64,000 nt of DNA from Massilia mucilaginosa (GTDB lineage: Bacteria; Pseudomonadota; Gammaproteobacteria; Burkholderiales; Burkholderiaceae_D), in contig NZ_WHJH01000024.1 in the NCBI RefSeq assembly GCF_011682145.1, positions 1-64,000 on the forward strand. Reading direction: 5' to 3'. Positions within the stretch are counted from its first letter, which is position 1. Each line of letters starts with the position of its first letter. The position numbers were made by a program, and so were the translations under genes. Below are positions 44,521 through 54,073 of this stretch, piece by piece. A model generated the notes under the pieces. That model was not told where the DNA came from. It did not search any database and saw nothing but the letters and a program-made list of their open reading frames with translations.

Positions 44521-45684
44521 TTACGGGCCACCCCTGCCGATCACCGAGGCGATGATTTCGTCGTGCCGCTCGTTATCGGTCTTGTGCAGATACGCCGCCG
44601 TGGTGGCAATGTTGGCGTGCCCGGCCGTGTCTTGCAGGGTTTTCAGCTGCACGCCATTGTTGGCGTGGTTGGTCAGCATGCTGTGGCGCAGCCAGTGCGG
44701 CGAGGCCTGGCGCAGCACGGCGGCCGTTTCGGTATCGCCCTGGCCGGCGGCGGCCGAGGCGGCGGCAGCGAACACGGCCTTGAGCGCCTGGGCGGCGGCT
44801 TCATCGGTGATGCGCGCCAGCGAATGCTTGCGGCTCGACAGCACCAAGGGCGTGCGGTCAGTGCGCGAGGTCTGCGGCAGCAGGCCGAAGGCCTGGCGGT
44901 AGTCGCGCAAGGCGGCCAGCATCTCGGGTGGCACCGGCAGGCGGCGCGGCTTGTTGCCTTTGCCAATCACATCGAGCCACCAGCGGCCGTTGCCCTCGGT
45001 GTAGATCGCGCCCATGTTGGCGCTGACGATCTCGTTCAGGCGCGCACCCGTCTGCGTGAACGCCACCAGCAAGAAGCGGTCGCGCGCGCGCCGCCGCAGG
45101 GCCGACGGCGTCTCGGCCGGACGCACCGAGACGGTGGCGAGCGCCAGGGCGATGGCGTGCGGGGTCAGGTAGCGCGTGATGCGGCTGGCCACCGGCGCCC
45201 GCACGTTCTTGACCAGGCGCGCCGGATTGCGCCGCATGTAGCCGGTCTGCTCGGCAAACGCCAGCAAGCCCTTGACGGCGATCATCGCCTGGCGCCGGCT
45301 GGCGTCCGACAGCGGCCCCGTGAACGGGCGGTAGCGCGGGTCGGTGCGCGGCCATTTGGTGCTGGCGACCCAGTCGGACGGCGGGTTCTTGAGGAATTCC
45401 TTGTACAGGTTCAGGTCGGCCACGCTGAGCTGGTGGAAGGAGCGGCCCGCTTCTTCGCGGCACCAGGTGAGGAAGCGAAACAGTTCCTTCTGGGTGTTGG
45501 CGATCGATTTTTCGCTCAGTTCGCCGTGGGCGATGAATTCGCGCGCGATTTCGCTGTCGGTGCTGGCATTCGTGATGGCGTCGTCGGCCACGTGGAAGAT
45601 GCCGATGTCGGGGCGCTTGGTGTCGCTGGGCAGCGGACCGCTGCGCGGCACCGGTTCCAGGTTGATCGGTGTGAATTTGTGCAT
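44521..45684 (-). CDS. Tyrosine recombinase/integrase with LexA-type promoter box
   Basis: ATG 45684 ([15 protein letters not shown]) is chosen over a TTG at 45699, which lies at the edge of the LexA-like box. The 387 residues hold [14 protein letters not shown] (Arg I), [14 protein letters not shown] (His-x-x-Arg) and [15 protein letters not shown] with the Tyr nucleophile. A SAM-like N-terminal domain spans about residues 60-165. It stands alone, without an excisionase gene or a second recombinase. It has GC content like its neighbours, so it may be an old resident. Confidence 0.85.
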   Translation of the reverse strand: MHKFTPINLEPVPRSGPLPSDTKRPDIGIFHVADDAITNASTDSEIAREFIAHGELSEKSIANTQKELFRFLTWCREEAGRSFHQLSVADLNLYKEFLKNPPSDWVASTKWPRTDPRYRPFTGPLSDASRRQAMIAVKGLLAFAEQTGYMRRNPARLVKNVRAPVASRITRYLTPHAIALALATVSVRPAETPSALRRRARDRFLLVAFTQTGARLNEIVSANMGAIYTEGNGRWWLDVIGKGNKPRRLPVPPEMLAALRDYRQAFGLLPQTSRTDRTPLVLSSRKHSLARITDEAAAQALKAVFAAAASAAAGQGDTETAAVLRQASPHWLRHSMLTNHANNGVQLKTLQDTAGHANIATTAAYLHKTDNERHDEIIASVIGRGGP

Positions 45685-45698
45685 GCGGGGACGATTCA

Positions 45699-45720
45699 AT
45701 ACTGTACGAATGTACAGTAT
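45699..45720. promoter_or_regulatory. LexA (SOS) box candidate
   Basis: ATACTGTAC - GAAT - GTACAGTAT is a perfect nine-base inverted repeat containing CTG-N10-CAG at 45702-45717, the E. coli/beta-proteobacterial LexA consensus. It lies 14 bases upstream of the recombinase ATG. The divergent TerC-like gene starts 139 bases away on the other side. Confidence 0.75.
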
Positions 45721-45858
45721 AGCAGTTTGATCAGCTTCCTTCTACCCGTCTCCGGCCTCATCCGCGCCGTGACAGGAGGTATAATTTCACCCCATTCCGC
45801 CTGGCGGTCCAGGATCGGCTTCGACCTTTTACACACTTCATCACGACAGGCGTTTTAT

Positions 45859-47418
45859 ATGGAATGGTTCTTTGACCCAAATATCTGGGTCGGCTTGCTG
45901 ACACTGGTGGTACTTGAGATCGTGCTGGGCATCGACAATCTCATTTTTATCGCCATCCTTGCCGAAAAGGTTCCGCCCCATCAACGCGACAAGGCCCGCC
46001 TGATCGGCCTGTCGCTGGCCATGCTGATGCGGCTCGGCTTGCTGACCATGATTTCCTGGATGGTCACCCTGACCGAACCGCTCATTTCCTTGATGGGAAA
46101 GGCGGTTTCCGGGCGCGACCTCATCTTGCTGCTCGGCGGGGTCTTCCTGTTGTTCAAGGCAACCATGGAACTGCACGAGCGGGTCGAGGGAAAAACCCAT
46201 GTGCACAGCGGGCCCCGCGTGTACGCGAGCCTGGGTGCCGTTATCGCCCAGATCATCGTGCTCGACGCGGTCTTCTCGCTCGACGCCGTGATCACCGCCG
46301 TCGGCATGGTCGATGAGCTGGGCGTGATGATGGCGGCCGTGATCATTTCCATGGCGGTGATGATCCTCGCGTCCAAGCCGCTGACGCGCTTCGTCAACGC
46401 CCATCCCACCGTGGTCGTGCTGTGCCTGAGTTTCCTGTTGATGATCGGCTTGAGCCTGGTCGCCGAGGGACTCGGGTTCAAGATTCCGAAAGGCTATCTG
46501 TATGCCGCGATCGGTTTCTCGATCGTCATCGAATTTTTCAACCAGCTTGCCCACAAGAACTTCACCAGGAAAGACGCGCACCTGCCCCTGCGTGAGCGCA
46601 CCGCCGACGCCATCTTGCGCCTGCTGGGAAGCAGGACGCGCGCGGAAGTGAATCAGGAAGCGGAAAACACGGTCGAGCCCGCCGAAGCGTCCGCCTTCGA
46701 CAGTGAAGAGCGCAATATGGTCAGCGGCGTCCTGAGCCTGTCGCAGCGCTCGGTGCGGTCGGTCATGACGACCAGGTCGGACCTGACCTGGATCGATCTG
46801 AACGCCAGCGCGGCCACGATCCGGCAACAGGTGCTCGATACGCCCCACAGCTTTTTCCCGGTGTGCCGGGGCCAGCTCGATGACATTGTCGGGGTGGCAA
46901 GGGCGAAAGACCTGATTGCCGATCTGTCCGCGCACGGAAAAATCGACGCGGCCAGCCTGCGCGATCCGATCATCATGCCGGACTCGGTCGGCGTCCTGAA
47001 GGTGATGGACACCCTCAAGCGCTCGCATGGGCAACTGGTCCTGATCGCCGATGAGTATGGAACGATCCAAGGCCTGGTGACGCCGATCGATATCCTGGAG
47101 GCGATCGCCGGCGAATTTCCGGACGAGGATGAGCAGCCTGTCATTCAGGCAATCGGCAAGGACCAGTGGAAAATCGATGGCACCGCCGACCTGCTGTATC
47201 TCCAGCAGGTGCTGCACAGCGACGCGCTGGTATCGGTCGACGATGAATACACCTCGCTGGCCGGTTTCATGCTGGAGCGCTTCACTACCCTGCCGCAGGC
47301 CGGTGAAACGATCGATGTCGACGGCCTGCGCTTTGAAGTGCTGGAAGTCGTCGAGCGCCGCATCGCCACGGTGCTGGTGACGCGCCTTTCGCCGGACGGC
47401 GAGCCGCAAGCCACATGA
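45859..47418 (+). CDS. TerC-family membrane protein with CBS pair and CorC/HlyC domain
   Basis: The start ATG 45859 ([18 protein letters not shown]) gives 519 residues. A TerC-like membrane part of seven or so spans has [17 protein letters not shown] and [19 protein letters not shown]. Two CBS repeats follow (about residues 300-420), then a CorC/HlyC C-terminal domain. YoaE-like proteins of this build are linked to metal or envelope homeostasis. A TATAAT at 45780-45785 may be its -10 box. The longer upstream frame reads through the recombinase gene on the other strand and is a shadow. Confidence 0.88.
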   Translation: MEWFFDPNIWVGLLTLVVLEIVLGIDNLIFIAILAEKVPPHQRDKARLIGLSLAMLMRLGLLTMISWMVTLTEPLISLMGKAVSGRDLILLLGGVFLLFKATMELHERVEGKTHVHSGPRVYASLGAVIAQIIVLDAVFSLDAVITAVGMVDELGVMMAAVIISMAVMILASKPLTRFVNAHPTVVVLCLSFLLMIGLSLVAEGLGFKIPKGYLYAAIGFSIVIEFFNQLAHKNFTRKDAHLPLRERTADAILRLLGSRTRAEVNQEAENTVEPAEASAFDSEERNMVSGVLSLSQRSVRSVMTTRSDLTWIDLNASAATIRQQVLDTPHSFFPVCRGQLDDIVGVARAKDLIADLSAHGKIDAASLRDPIIMPDSVGVLKVMDTLKRSHGQLVLIADEYGTIQGLVTPIDILEAIAGEFPDEDEQPVIQAIGKDQWKIDGTADLLYLQQVLHSDALVSVDDEYTSLAGFMLERFTTLPQAGETIDVDGLRFEVLEVVERRIATVLVTRLSPDGEPQAT

Positions 47419-47435
47419 AAACCGGAGTAGAAGGC

Positions 47436-48503
47436 ATGTCCAGATTTCCTTTCCTGCCGATCGTCTTTGCGATCGCGCTGGCTTTCCTGCTCCAGCACTT
47501 CCTTGGCTCGCTGGCTTGGGCCGGACTGCTGGCGGTGATTACCTGGCCACTGCACGAGCGCCTGTTGCAGCGAGGCTGGTCGCGGGTTGCCAGCGCGAGC
47601 ACGCTGGTCGCGCTGCTGGTGATCACGCTGGCGGGCCCGTCCATCTTCCTGATCAATACGCTGAGTAATGAACTGGAAACGGTGGAGCGCTTGCTCGGCC
47701 AGATCAACCAGACCGGCGTGGCGGCGCCGGAATGGCTGGCGCGCTTGCCGGTGGTCGCCGAACCGGCGATGAAATGGTGGCAGGAAAACCTGGCGCAGCC
47801 GGGCGGGCTGAGCGCCCTGATCCAGACCACGGCGGGCGAATTCGTGCCATTCCTGACGGGTACCGCCCGAACGCTGGGCACCACCATCCTGACCAACGCC
47901 CTCTACCTGTTCCTGGCCATCCTCACGCTGTTCATCCTGTATTTGCATGGGCCTGCGGTCGCGCACTATGCCGACCACGCCGGCGAACGCCTGCTGCCGA
48001 AGCACTACGCGGCACTGCGCCGCCTGCTGCCGCTGTCGGTGCGCGGCACCGCGCTCGGCCTGTGCTCGGTCGCGCTGCTCGAAGGCCTGGTCCTGGGGCT
48101 GGCCTACGCGGTAGCGGGAGCGCCTGCTCCGGTCCTGCTCGGCGTCGTCACCGGCTACCTTGCGCTCATTCCGGGCGGTGCGCCGCTGGCATTCACCTCG
48201 GTCTCGCTGCTGTTGCTGGGCCAGGGCCATGCGGGCGCGGCGCTGGGCTTGTTCTGCTGGGGCGCCTTCGAGCTGTTTTTGGTCGATAAGTTCGTGCGCC
48301 CCAAACTGATTGGCCAGCGCGTCAACCTGCCCTTCCTGGCAGTGCTGTTCGGTTTGCTTGGCGGGGTCTCGACCATGGGCGTGCTCGGCCTGTTTATCGG
48401 CCCGTTCATGATGGCGGTGCTGTTCTGGTGGCTGCGCGGCGGCGAGGCCGAGCCGGTACCGATGATCGTCCCGGCCGAATCGGATCACGCACCCGTTCCC
48501 TGA
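47436..48503 (+). CDS. AI-2E-family transporter (membrane permease)
   Basis: ATG 47436 (MSRFPFLPIVFAIALAF) has GGAG eight bases ahead; an in-frame ATG at 47415 overlapping the TerC-like stop is the alternative. The protein has about 355 residues with eight likely spans and the family's LIPGGAPLAFTS and LLGGVSTMGVLGLFIGP motifs. The family includes proposed AI-2 exporters and Na/H or amino-acid exporters, and the true substrate is unknown. It is cotranscribed with the TerC/CorC gene. Confidence 0.85.
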   Translation: MSRFPFLPIVFAIALAFLLQHFLGSLAWAGLLAVITWPLHERLLQRGWSRVASASTLVALLVITLAGPSIFLINTLSNELETVERLLGQINQTGVAAPEWLARLPVVAEPAMKWWQENLAQPGGLSALIQTTAGEFVPFLTGTARTLGTTILTNALYLFLAILTLFILYLHGPAVAHYADHAGERLLPKHYAALRRLLPLSVRGTALGLCSVALLEGLVLGLAYAVAGAPAPVLLGVVTGYLALIPGGAPLAFTSVSLLLLGQGHAGAALGLFCWGAFELFLVDKFVRPKLIGQRVNLPFLAVLFGLLGGVSTMGVLGLFIGPFMMAVLFWWLRGGEAEPVPMIVPAESDHAPVP

Positions 48504-48507
48504 TTCC

Positions 48508-48537
48508 ATTCGCCGCCGGCGCTCGCCGGCGGCGAAT
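48508..48537 (+). terminator. Stem-loop terminator after the AI-2E-family gene
   Basis: A 14-base perfect inverted repeat, ATTCGCCGCCGGCG and its complement, separated by two bases, begins five bases after the stop codon. No T-run follows, so it may act as a 3' stabiliser or a weak terminator. Confidence 0.55.
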
Positions 48538-48641
48538 GCGGGCGCGCGCAACGGTCGCCGTTTTCCGCCTTCAGCGTCAATATGGGTGCGCGATTCGTCG
48601 CGCCCTTCCAACACTTCCTCACAAAAAACCACCAAAGTGGA

Positions 48642-48655
48642 TGGTAACGTTTCCA
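48642..48655. promoter_or_regulatory. LacI-family-like operator
   Basis: TGGTAACGTTTCCA is a 12-of-14 palindrome with a central AACGTT, the shape of LacI/GalR-family sugar-repressor sites. It lies 20 bases before a TATAAA, at the position of a promoter for the discoidin/di-haem protein. No LacI-type gene is in the window. Confidence 0.4.
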
Positions 48656-48821
48656 GATTGTCATATGTGCATGTTATAAAGATGCAAATTGAATGCAGTG
48701 CAATCAGGAAACTGCACACCGTCAGGGTGGCCGGTCGCCCTGGACAAAACAAGAGAAGCATGCCGCCCGGCCCTGCGCTGGCGGCATCACTTTTAATGAA
48801 GTCCGACAAAACGAGGTAAAC

Positions 48822-51800
48822 ATGAGGTATTCAACATCGGGCGCTCGCCGGCAAGGCGCGTCGCAGGGACAGCTGCGCAAGCTGTCAGTCCAGGGGCTTC
48901 CCCTTGCCCTGACGTTGCTGCTGGCCGCTTGCGGCGGCAATGGCAACGGTGGCGGCGACGCGGCCCCATCGGGCCAGGGCAGCATGAGCGGCACATCGCG
49001 CATGGTCGCGGCAGCGGCGGCGGAAACCGCCCTCACCCCCGTCACCGCCAGCGCCAGTTCGGCCGAGCGGCCCGACCTGGCCGGTGCCGCCGCCATCGAC
49101 CACAACGACAAAACGCGCTGGGGCAGCGGCTTTGGCGACGGCGAATCGCTCACGCTCGACTTCGGCAAGTCCGAACTCATCAGCCGGGTGCGGATCGACT
49201 GGGAAAACGCCCATGCCAGTGCCTACCTCTTGCAAGTGTCGGACGACAACGCCAACTGGACCACGATCAAGACCGTGAGCGACAGCCAGGGCGGCACCGA
49301 AGACATCGCCGGCCTTAACGGCAAAGGCCGCTATCTGCGCATGCAGGGCGTCAAGCGCTCCTCGCAGTACGGCTATTCGATCTTTGAAATCCAGGCGTTT
49401 TCGGGCTCGCCGCTGCCAACCACCCCGACGCCGACCCAGCCCCCCGCCCCCGGCCCGGCAGATCCAGGCCAGCCCGGCGTGGCCATCAAGCCGGTCGCCG
49501 CGAGCTCGTCGCCGGTGGAAAACCAGGGCATGTCGGCCGCCATGACGATCGACGGCAAAGCCGCCACGCGCTGGGCCAGCAAGGCCGAAGACGGCGCCTG
49601 GATCGCGTTCGACTTCGGCGTCAAGACGCAAGTCGGCTACATGAAGCTGCAATGGGAAAACGCCTACGGCAAGCAGTACGAACTGCGCGTGTCGGACGAC
49701 GGCCAGAACTGGACCGCTCTGCGCAGCGTCAGCAATGGCCGCGGCGGCATCGAAGAGTTCTTCAATCTCGGTGTCAACGCCCGCTTCATCCGCCTGCAGG
49801 GCGTGGCGCGCGCCAGCCAGTACGGCTACTCGCTGTTCGAAGTCGAATTCAAGAGCCCGGGCAGCGACAACACCGTGCCGCCGGCGGTCACCTCGGCCCA
49901 TCCCTTCCCCGCCAACGGCAGTGCGATGAGCCCGCTGCCAGCGGCGGCCGAACCGCTCGAAACGCTGCAGTTCACCCTGCCCGACGGCACCCTGGTCACC
50001 CGCTTCGGCGCGCGCGGCCTGGCCCGTCACGGGCGCGAGCGTGGCGAGGACTGGAACGAGATCGGCGAAGGCCCGAACGAAACGGTCGACCCGGCCACCG
50101 GCCTGGCCGTCAACAAAGGCCCGGGCAACTACCTCACCTTCGTGCCGCAATACTTCAAGAACCGCACCTGGGGCGTCGAAATCATCGACAACAGCCGCGT
50201 GGCCGGCGTCACCAAGCCGCAGCTGATCGTCAACCAGTACACGCAGACCGACTTTCTGTCGGGCGGGATCGCCTTCTTCCGTGCCTTCGACCGGCCCGGC
50301 GTAACCGGCTACGGCTGGATGAATCCCGGCGAACTGGTCGACCGCAGCGTGGCCCAGTGCGCACCGGTCGCCTACCCCGCCAACAGCAAGCTGACCAATG
50401 CCAACGGCATCAACGGCGCCTGCACCCTGCTGGTCAAGGGCTATCCGGGCCACGGCGGCATCGACGCCAACGGCATGCCGAACGGTAAGAGCGTGCCGGG
50501 ACGCGCGCTGGTCGCCGGCGACATCATCGAGGTCTCGCCGTCGTTCTTCTCGACCAAGGAGTCGATGGCCGCCAAGGGCGACACCGGCGGCATCCGCTAT
50601 TACTCCTACGAGTGGGTGTACGTGGTCGGCGCGGGCCTGAAACCGTGGTACGGCGTGCAGCCGCGCCTGAACTCGGTGCCGCTGCCGGAAGAGACCCTGT
50701 CCGGCGGCCAGGGCTCGATTTCGTACAACTACACCGACAACGGCCTGTTCATGTTCCAGCAGCCGCACAACAACGTCGGCATGCAGAACATGCAGCGTTT
50801 CGTCGAAGGCCGGCGCCTGGTGCATACCAGCTTCCTGAGCGGCGACCATAACGAGGGCGGCAACGACCGCTACCTGCCGGCGGTCGGCCTGCAAGGCCAG
50901 CGCTACAACCAGTCCGCCTGTATCGCCTGCCACGTCAACAACGGCCGCAGCCCGGCACCGGCCGCACTGGGCCAGCGCCTCGACAGCATGTCGGTGCGGG
51001 TGGCAAGCACCGGCGCCAACGGCCAGCAACTGCCGCATCCGCTGTACGGCACCGCGGTCCAGATGAACGCCGTGTCGCCAACCGGCAGCGCGCAGAACTG
51101 GGGCATGGGCGCGCGCGTGTCCGGCTTCGAGACGCGCTCGGTCAAGCTGGCCGACGGCACCACGGTCGAACTGCGCAAGCCGACGCTCGGCTTCGAAGGT
51201 CCGGTGCCAAGCGCCTTTTCGCTGCGCGCGGCCCAGCCGATGATCGGTACCGGCCTGCTCGAAGCGATTCCGGAAGCCGATATCCTGGCGCGCGCGGCCC
51301 AGCCGGCCGACGCCGACGGGGTCAAGGGCACGGCCAACTTCGTGTTCGATCCGGAAAGCGGCGCCGTGCGCCTGGGGCGTTTCGGCTGGAAGGCATCGAA
51401 GGCGACCCTGCGTCACCAGAGCGCCGACGCGCTGCTGCTCGACATGTCGGTCACCTCGCCGGTGTATCCGAACCGCGGCTGCGCCTTTGACCCAGCCGGT
51501 TGCGCAACGAAAGGTGCGCAGAAGGGCATCATCGAGTCCGACCTGAAATCGATCGCGCAGTACCTGGCCCTGGTCGGCGTGCCGGCCCAGCGCAGCGTTG
51601 CCAGCGGCTTTCCGAAGGGCGTGGCGGCGCTCGACGAGCACCGTGTCGACGCCCAGCAGATCAGCGCCGGCGGCAAGCTGTTCCAGGGCATGCGCTGCGC
51701 CGCCTGCCATACGGTGCAGATGAAAACCGGTGCCGGCCACCTGTTCGCCGAGCTGCGCAACCAGACCATCCGTCCGTACACCGACATGCTGCTGCATGAC

Positions 51801-52064
51801 ATGGGCGCCGGACTGGCGGACAAGTTCGCCGAAGGCCAGGCTAAGGGCAATATGTGGCGTACCGCGCCACTGTGGGGCATCGGCTACACCGATATGGTCA
51901 TGGGCAAGGAAGGCAAGGTCGGCTATCTGCACGATGGCCGCGCGCGCAACCTGACCGAGGCGATCCTGTGGCACGGCGGCGAAGCCGACCGCTCGCGCCA
52001 GCGTTTCGAGGCGCTGTCGGGGCAGGACCGGGAGGCGCTGCTGGCGTTCCTCAAGTCGCTGTAA
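48822..52064 (+). CDS. Di-haem oxidoreductase-like lipoprotein with two discoidin (F5/8 type C) domains
   Basis: ATG 48822 gives 1080 residues. A lipoprotein signal ends at LLLAACGGN. Two F5/8 type C/CBM32-like domains (about residues 60-190 and 215-345) share SRVRIDWENAHASAYLLQVS and MKLQWENAYGKQYELRVS. A Pro-rich linker separates them. The C-terminal 700 residues match the DUF1111 di-haem family, with CXXCH sites CIACH near residue 702 and CAACH near 963. Likely a periplasmic or surface redox protein docked on a polysaccharide. Spacing and a LacI-like site suggest control by a sugar signal. Confidence 0.82.
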   Translation: MRYSTSGARRQGASQGQLRKLSVQGLPLALTLLLAACGGNGNGGGDAAPSGQGSMSGTSRMVAAAAAETALTPVTASASSAERPDLAGAAAIDHNDKTRWGSGFGDGESLTLDFGKSELISRVRIDWENAHASAYLLQVSDDNANWTTIKTVSDSQGGTEDIAGLNGKGRYLRMQGVKRSSQYGYSIFEIQAFSGSPLPTTPTPTQPPAPGPADPGQPGVAIKPVAASSSPVENQGMSAAMTIDGKAATRWASKAEDGAWIAFDFGVKTQVGYMKLQWENAYGKQYELRVSDDGQNWTALRSVSNGRGGIEEFFNLGVNARFIRLQGVARASQYGYSLFEVEFKSPGSDNTVPPAVTSAHPFPANGSAMSPLPAAAEPLETLQFTLPDGTLVTRFGARGLARHGRERGEDWNEIGEGPNETVDPATGLAVNKGPGNYLTFVPQYFKNRTWGVEIIDNSRVAGVTKPQLIVNQYTQTDFLSGGIAFFRAFDRPGVTGYGWMNPGELVDRSVAQCAPVAYPANSKLTNANGINGACTLLVKGYPGHGGIDANGMPNGKSVPGRALVAGDIIEVSPSFFSTKESMAAKGDTGGIRYYSYEWVYVVGAGLKPWYGVQPRLNSVPLPEETLSGGQGSISYNYTDNGLFMFQQPHNNVGMQNMQRFVEGRRLVHTSFLSGDHNEGGNDRYLPAVGLQGQRYNQSACIACHVNNGRSPAPAALGQRLDSMSVRVASTGANGQQLPHPLYGTAVQMNAVSPTGSAQNWGMGARVSGFETRSVKLADGTTVELRKPTLGFEGPVPSAFSLRAAQPMIGTGLLEAIPEADILARAAQPADADGVKGTANFVFDPESGAVRLGRFGWKASKATLRHQSADALLLDMSVTSPVYPNRGCAFDPAGCATKGAQKGIIESDLKSIAQYLALVGVPAQRSVASGFPKGVAALDEHRVDAQQISAGGKLFQGMRCAACHTVQMKTGAGHLFAELRNQTIRPYTDMLLHDMGAGLADKFAEGQAKGNMWRTAPLWGIGYTDMVMGKEGKVGYLHDGRARNLTEAILWHGGEADRSRQRFEALSGQDREALLAFLKSL

Positions 52065-52089
52065 TCATTTAATCGCCCTGGCAATGGCA

Positions 52090-52124
52090 AGAGCGCCGGA
52101 CGGGTTACTGTCCGGCGCTCTTTC
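52090..52124 (+). terminator. Rho-independent terminator
   Basis: AGAGCGCCGGAC (52090-52101) and GTCCGGCGCTCT (52110-52121) form a 12-pair stem with an eight-base loop, followed by TTCTATATA. It lies 26 bases after the stop of the di-haem protein gene. Confidence 0.8.
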
Positions 52125-52215
52125 TATATAGGCGCGGGTCGATTAAGATCTGTCTCTGCGGCATATTTACAGATGCTATCGACAAATCAGAACAATTTCA
52201 TCGCGGTAATCATCC

Positions 52216-52710
52216 ATGAAGCCGGTGTATATCAACTATGTTGCGTGCGTCATGGCGTTCCTGGCGCTCGGGCTGTATGACGTAAAGGACAACTTCAAGG
52301 GACTGTTCAGTGGCATGGCGTTGATGCTGCTGCTGTTGGCCGCGATTGTCGGGTCGGCGTCAAGAGGCCGGTTCTTTGCCAACTGGAAGCTGTTTTTCAC
52401 CGGACTGTTCGGGTTTGTGTTGAGTACCTTCGTCGGCTCGATGTTCAATCCCGCTGTCGAACGGGCGGCGACAGCGGTGGTAGCGTCCATTTATGACTAC
52501 AAGAAGCAGACGGGCGTTTATCCCGACTCCTTGATGCAAGTCGCCGTCGCCGACAATATCAAGGATATGTCGAAGAATAGAATCAAATACGGCTCCCGGG
52601 TTCACTACCTGCGCATGGACGATGGCTTTTATCTGGGCTATGACACCTACGCATTCAATGGCCGGGCGTGGGACATGGAAAAGAAGGCGTTTGTCGAGGT
52701 GATCGATTGA
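52216..52710 (+). CDS. Small membrane protein (164 aa), function unknown
   Basis: Three likely membrane spans lie in the first 90 residues (YVACVMAFLALGLYDV, FSGMALMLLLLAAIVGSA, LFFTGLFGFVLSTFVGSMF). They are followed by a soluble tail with a pilin-like pattern, IYDYKKQTGVYPDSLMQV, and aromatic-rich HYLRMDDGFYLGYDTYAF. No family is recognised. It is followed by nhaA after about 105 bases; transcription is likely separate because a terminator lies before it and a promoter after it. Confidence 0.6.
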   Translation: MKPVYINYVACVMAFLALGLYDVKDNFKGLFSGMALMLLLLAAIVGSASRGRFFANWKLFFTGLFGFVLSTFVGSMFNPAVERAATAVVASIYDYKKQTGVYPDSLMQVAVADNIKDMSKNRIKYGSRVHYLRMDDGFYLGYDTYAFNGRAWDMEKKAFVEVID

Positions 52711-52735
52711 CGAGCGGGCGCACGCCGAAATAGGG

Positions 52736-52815
52736 TATACTTCGCGCTGGGTGTCCACACGTCCGTGTGGCAGGTTTTGCGATGGTCGGGCCGCCACGCG
52801 GTTTTCTTGCGACCT
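52736..52815 (+). promoter_or_regulatory. nhaA promoter and structured leader (possible Li/Na-type riboswitch)
   Basis: A TATACT (52736-52741) is the likely -10 box, giving a start near 52748 and a leader of about 68 bases. The leader can form a hairpin CCACACG/CGTGTGG (52755-52770). It can also form a second stem GGTCG (52784-52788) with CGACC (52810-52814) enclosing CCGC/GCGG, ending directly at the ATG (52816). No plain Shine-Dalgarno sequence is exposed. Known lithium-responsive riboswitches (nhaA-I class) occur before nhaA; whether this is one needs a covariance-model check. Confidence 0.4.
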
Positions 52816-54060
52816 ATGAATCCACACTCCTCCCCTACTGTTTCCAAATCCCTCTCCAAGAGTTTCAAGGAGTTCTTTGCTTCGAGCAAAGCCGGTGGCA
52901 TTGTCCTCATTGTGTGCACCCTGGTATCGCTGGTGCTGGCCAATTCGGCTGCCGGTCCCGACTATCTGGCTTTCTGGCACATCAAGCTGGCCGGAATGAG
53001 CGTCGAGCACTGGATTAACGATGCGCTGATGGCGATCTTCTTCCTGCTGATCGGGCTCGAACTCGAACGCGAGCTGTATAACGGCGAGCTGTCCAACTTC
53101 AAGAATGCGCTGCTGCCGATCGTGGCGGCGGTGGGCGGCATTTGCGTGCCGGCGCTGATCCATTTTGCTTTCAATAACGGCTCGCCCACGCAAGCCGGCA
53201 TCGGCATTCCGATGGCGACCGATATCGCCTTCGCCCTCGGCGTGCTGGCCCTGCTGGGCAGCCGCGTGCCGGCCTCGCTCAAGATTTTCCTGACCGCACT
53301 GGCCGTCATGGACGACCTGGGCGCGATTATCGTGATCGCCGTGTTTTACACCGCGCAATTGTCGGTGCCGTATCTGCTTGGGGCCATCGCCATGTTCGGG
53401 GTGCTGCTGTGCATGAACCGATTTTTGCGCATCATGGCGCTGGCGCCGTATCTGCTCGGCGGCGCCATCATGTGGTTCCTGATGCTCAAATCGGGCGTGC
53501 ATGCGACCATCGCCGGCGTGCTGCTGGCCTTCGCCATTCCCTTCTCCGCCAAACAGGACGATCAGGACTCGCCATCGCACCGGCTTGAACATTTCCTGCA
53601 CAAGCCGGTCGCGTTCATCATCTTGCCGATTTTTGCCTTGGCCAACACCGGCATCATCATCGCGTCGGGCTGGACCGCCGACCTGGCGTCGGCCAACAGC
53701 CTGGGCATCCTGGCCGGCCTGGTGATCGGCAAGCCGCTTGGCATCACCGTGTTTTGCCTGGCGGCGGTGACGGTGGGCATCTGCCGCCTCCCGCTGGACC
53801 TTGCCTGGCGCCATGTGTTCGGCGCGGGATTGCTGGGCGGGATCGGCTTTACGATGTCGATTTTCATCACCAACCTGGCCTTCGTTGGTCAGGCCGAGGT
53901 GGTCAACGCGTCGAAGATGGCGATTTTGCTGGCCTCGCTGGTGGCAGGCGTGATCGGTTTCACGTGGCTCAAGATATTCGGCAAGCCGCAGGCCGGCGAC
54001 AGCGACCTCGATACCCTCGATTTCGAGGAAGATCCAGCCGCGTCACCCGCGAAGGCGTGA
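52816..54060 (+). CDS. nhaA: Na+/H+ antiporter NhaA
   Basis: ATG 52816 (MNPHSSPTVSKSLS) gives 414 residues and about 12 spans. Family marks include FFLLIGLELERELYNGEL, PMATDIAFALGVLALLG and the paired ion-binding aspartates in TALAVMDDLGAIIVIAVFYT. The later GGIGFTMSIFITNLAF is also conserved. It exports sodium or lithium in exchange for protons at the inner membrane. The next gene on the other strand ends 14 bases later. The frame opening before ATG 52816 lies over the leader and is not used. Confidence 0.92.
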   Translation: MNPHSSPTVSKSLSKSFKEFFASSKAGGIVLIVCTLVSLVLANSAAGPDYLAFWHIKLAGMSVEHWINDALMAIFFLLIGLELERELYNGELSNFKNALLPIVAAVGGICVPALIHFAFNNGSPTQAGIGIPMATDIAFALGVLALLGSRVPASLKIFLTALAVMDDLGAIIVIAVFYTAQLSVPYLLGAIAMFGVLLCMNRFLRIMALAPYLLGGAIMWFLMLKSGVHATIAGVLLAFAIPFSAKQDDQDSPSHRLEHFLHKPVAFIILPIFALANTGIIIASGWTADLASANSLGILAGLVIGKPLGITVFCLAAVTVGICRLPLDLAWRHVFGAGLLGGIGFTMSIFITNLAFVGQAEVVNASKMAILLASLVAGVIGFTWLKIFGKPQAGDSDLDTLDFEEDPAASPAKA

Positions 54061-54073
54061 CGCGGCCCTGGCC

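Larger units (their letters stand above)
48504..48821. other. 318-base gap with terminator hairpin, LacI-like site and promoter
   Basis: It holds the hairpin at 48508-48537, a palindrome at 48642-48655, a TATAAA at 48675-48680, and a GC-rich stem GCCGCC/GGCGGC near 48761-48785 shortly before the start of the di-haem protein gene. I see no gene in it. Confidence 0.5.

Noticed and set aside
44407-45858. Upstream extension of the TerC/CorC protein
   Set aside because: It reads antisense through the tyrosine recombinase. The true family start [10 protein letters not shown] is at 45859.
48885-51974. 1029-residue minus-strand open frame
   Set aside because: It is the antisense of the di-haem/discoidin gene, made long by GC-rich codon use. 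It shows no family motifs and has high Arg/Gly/Ala content.
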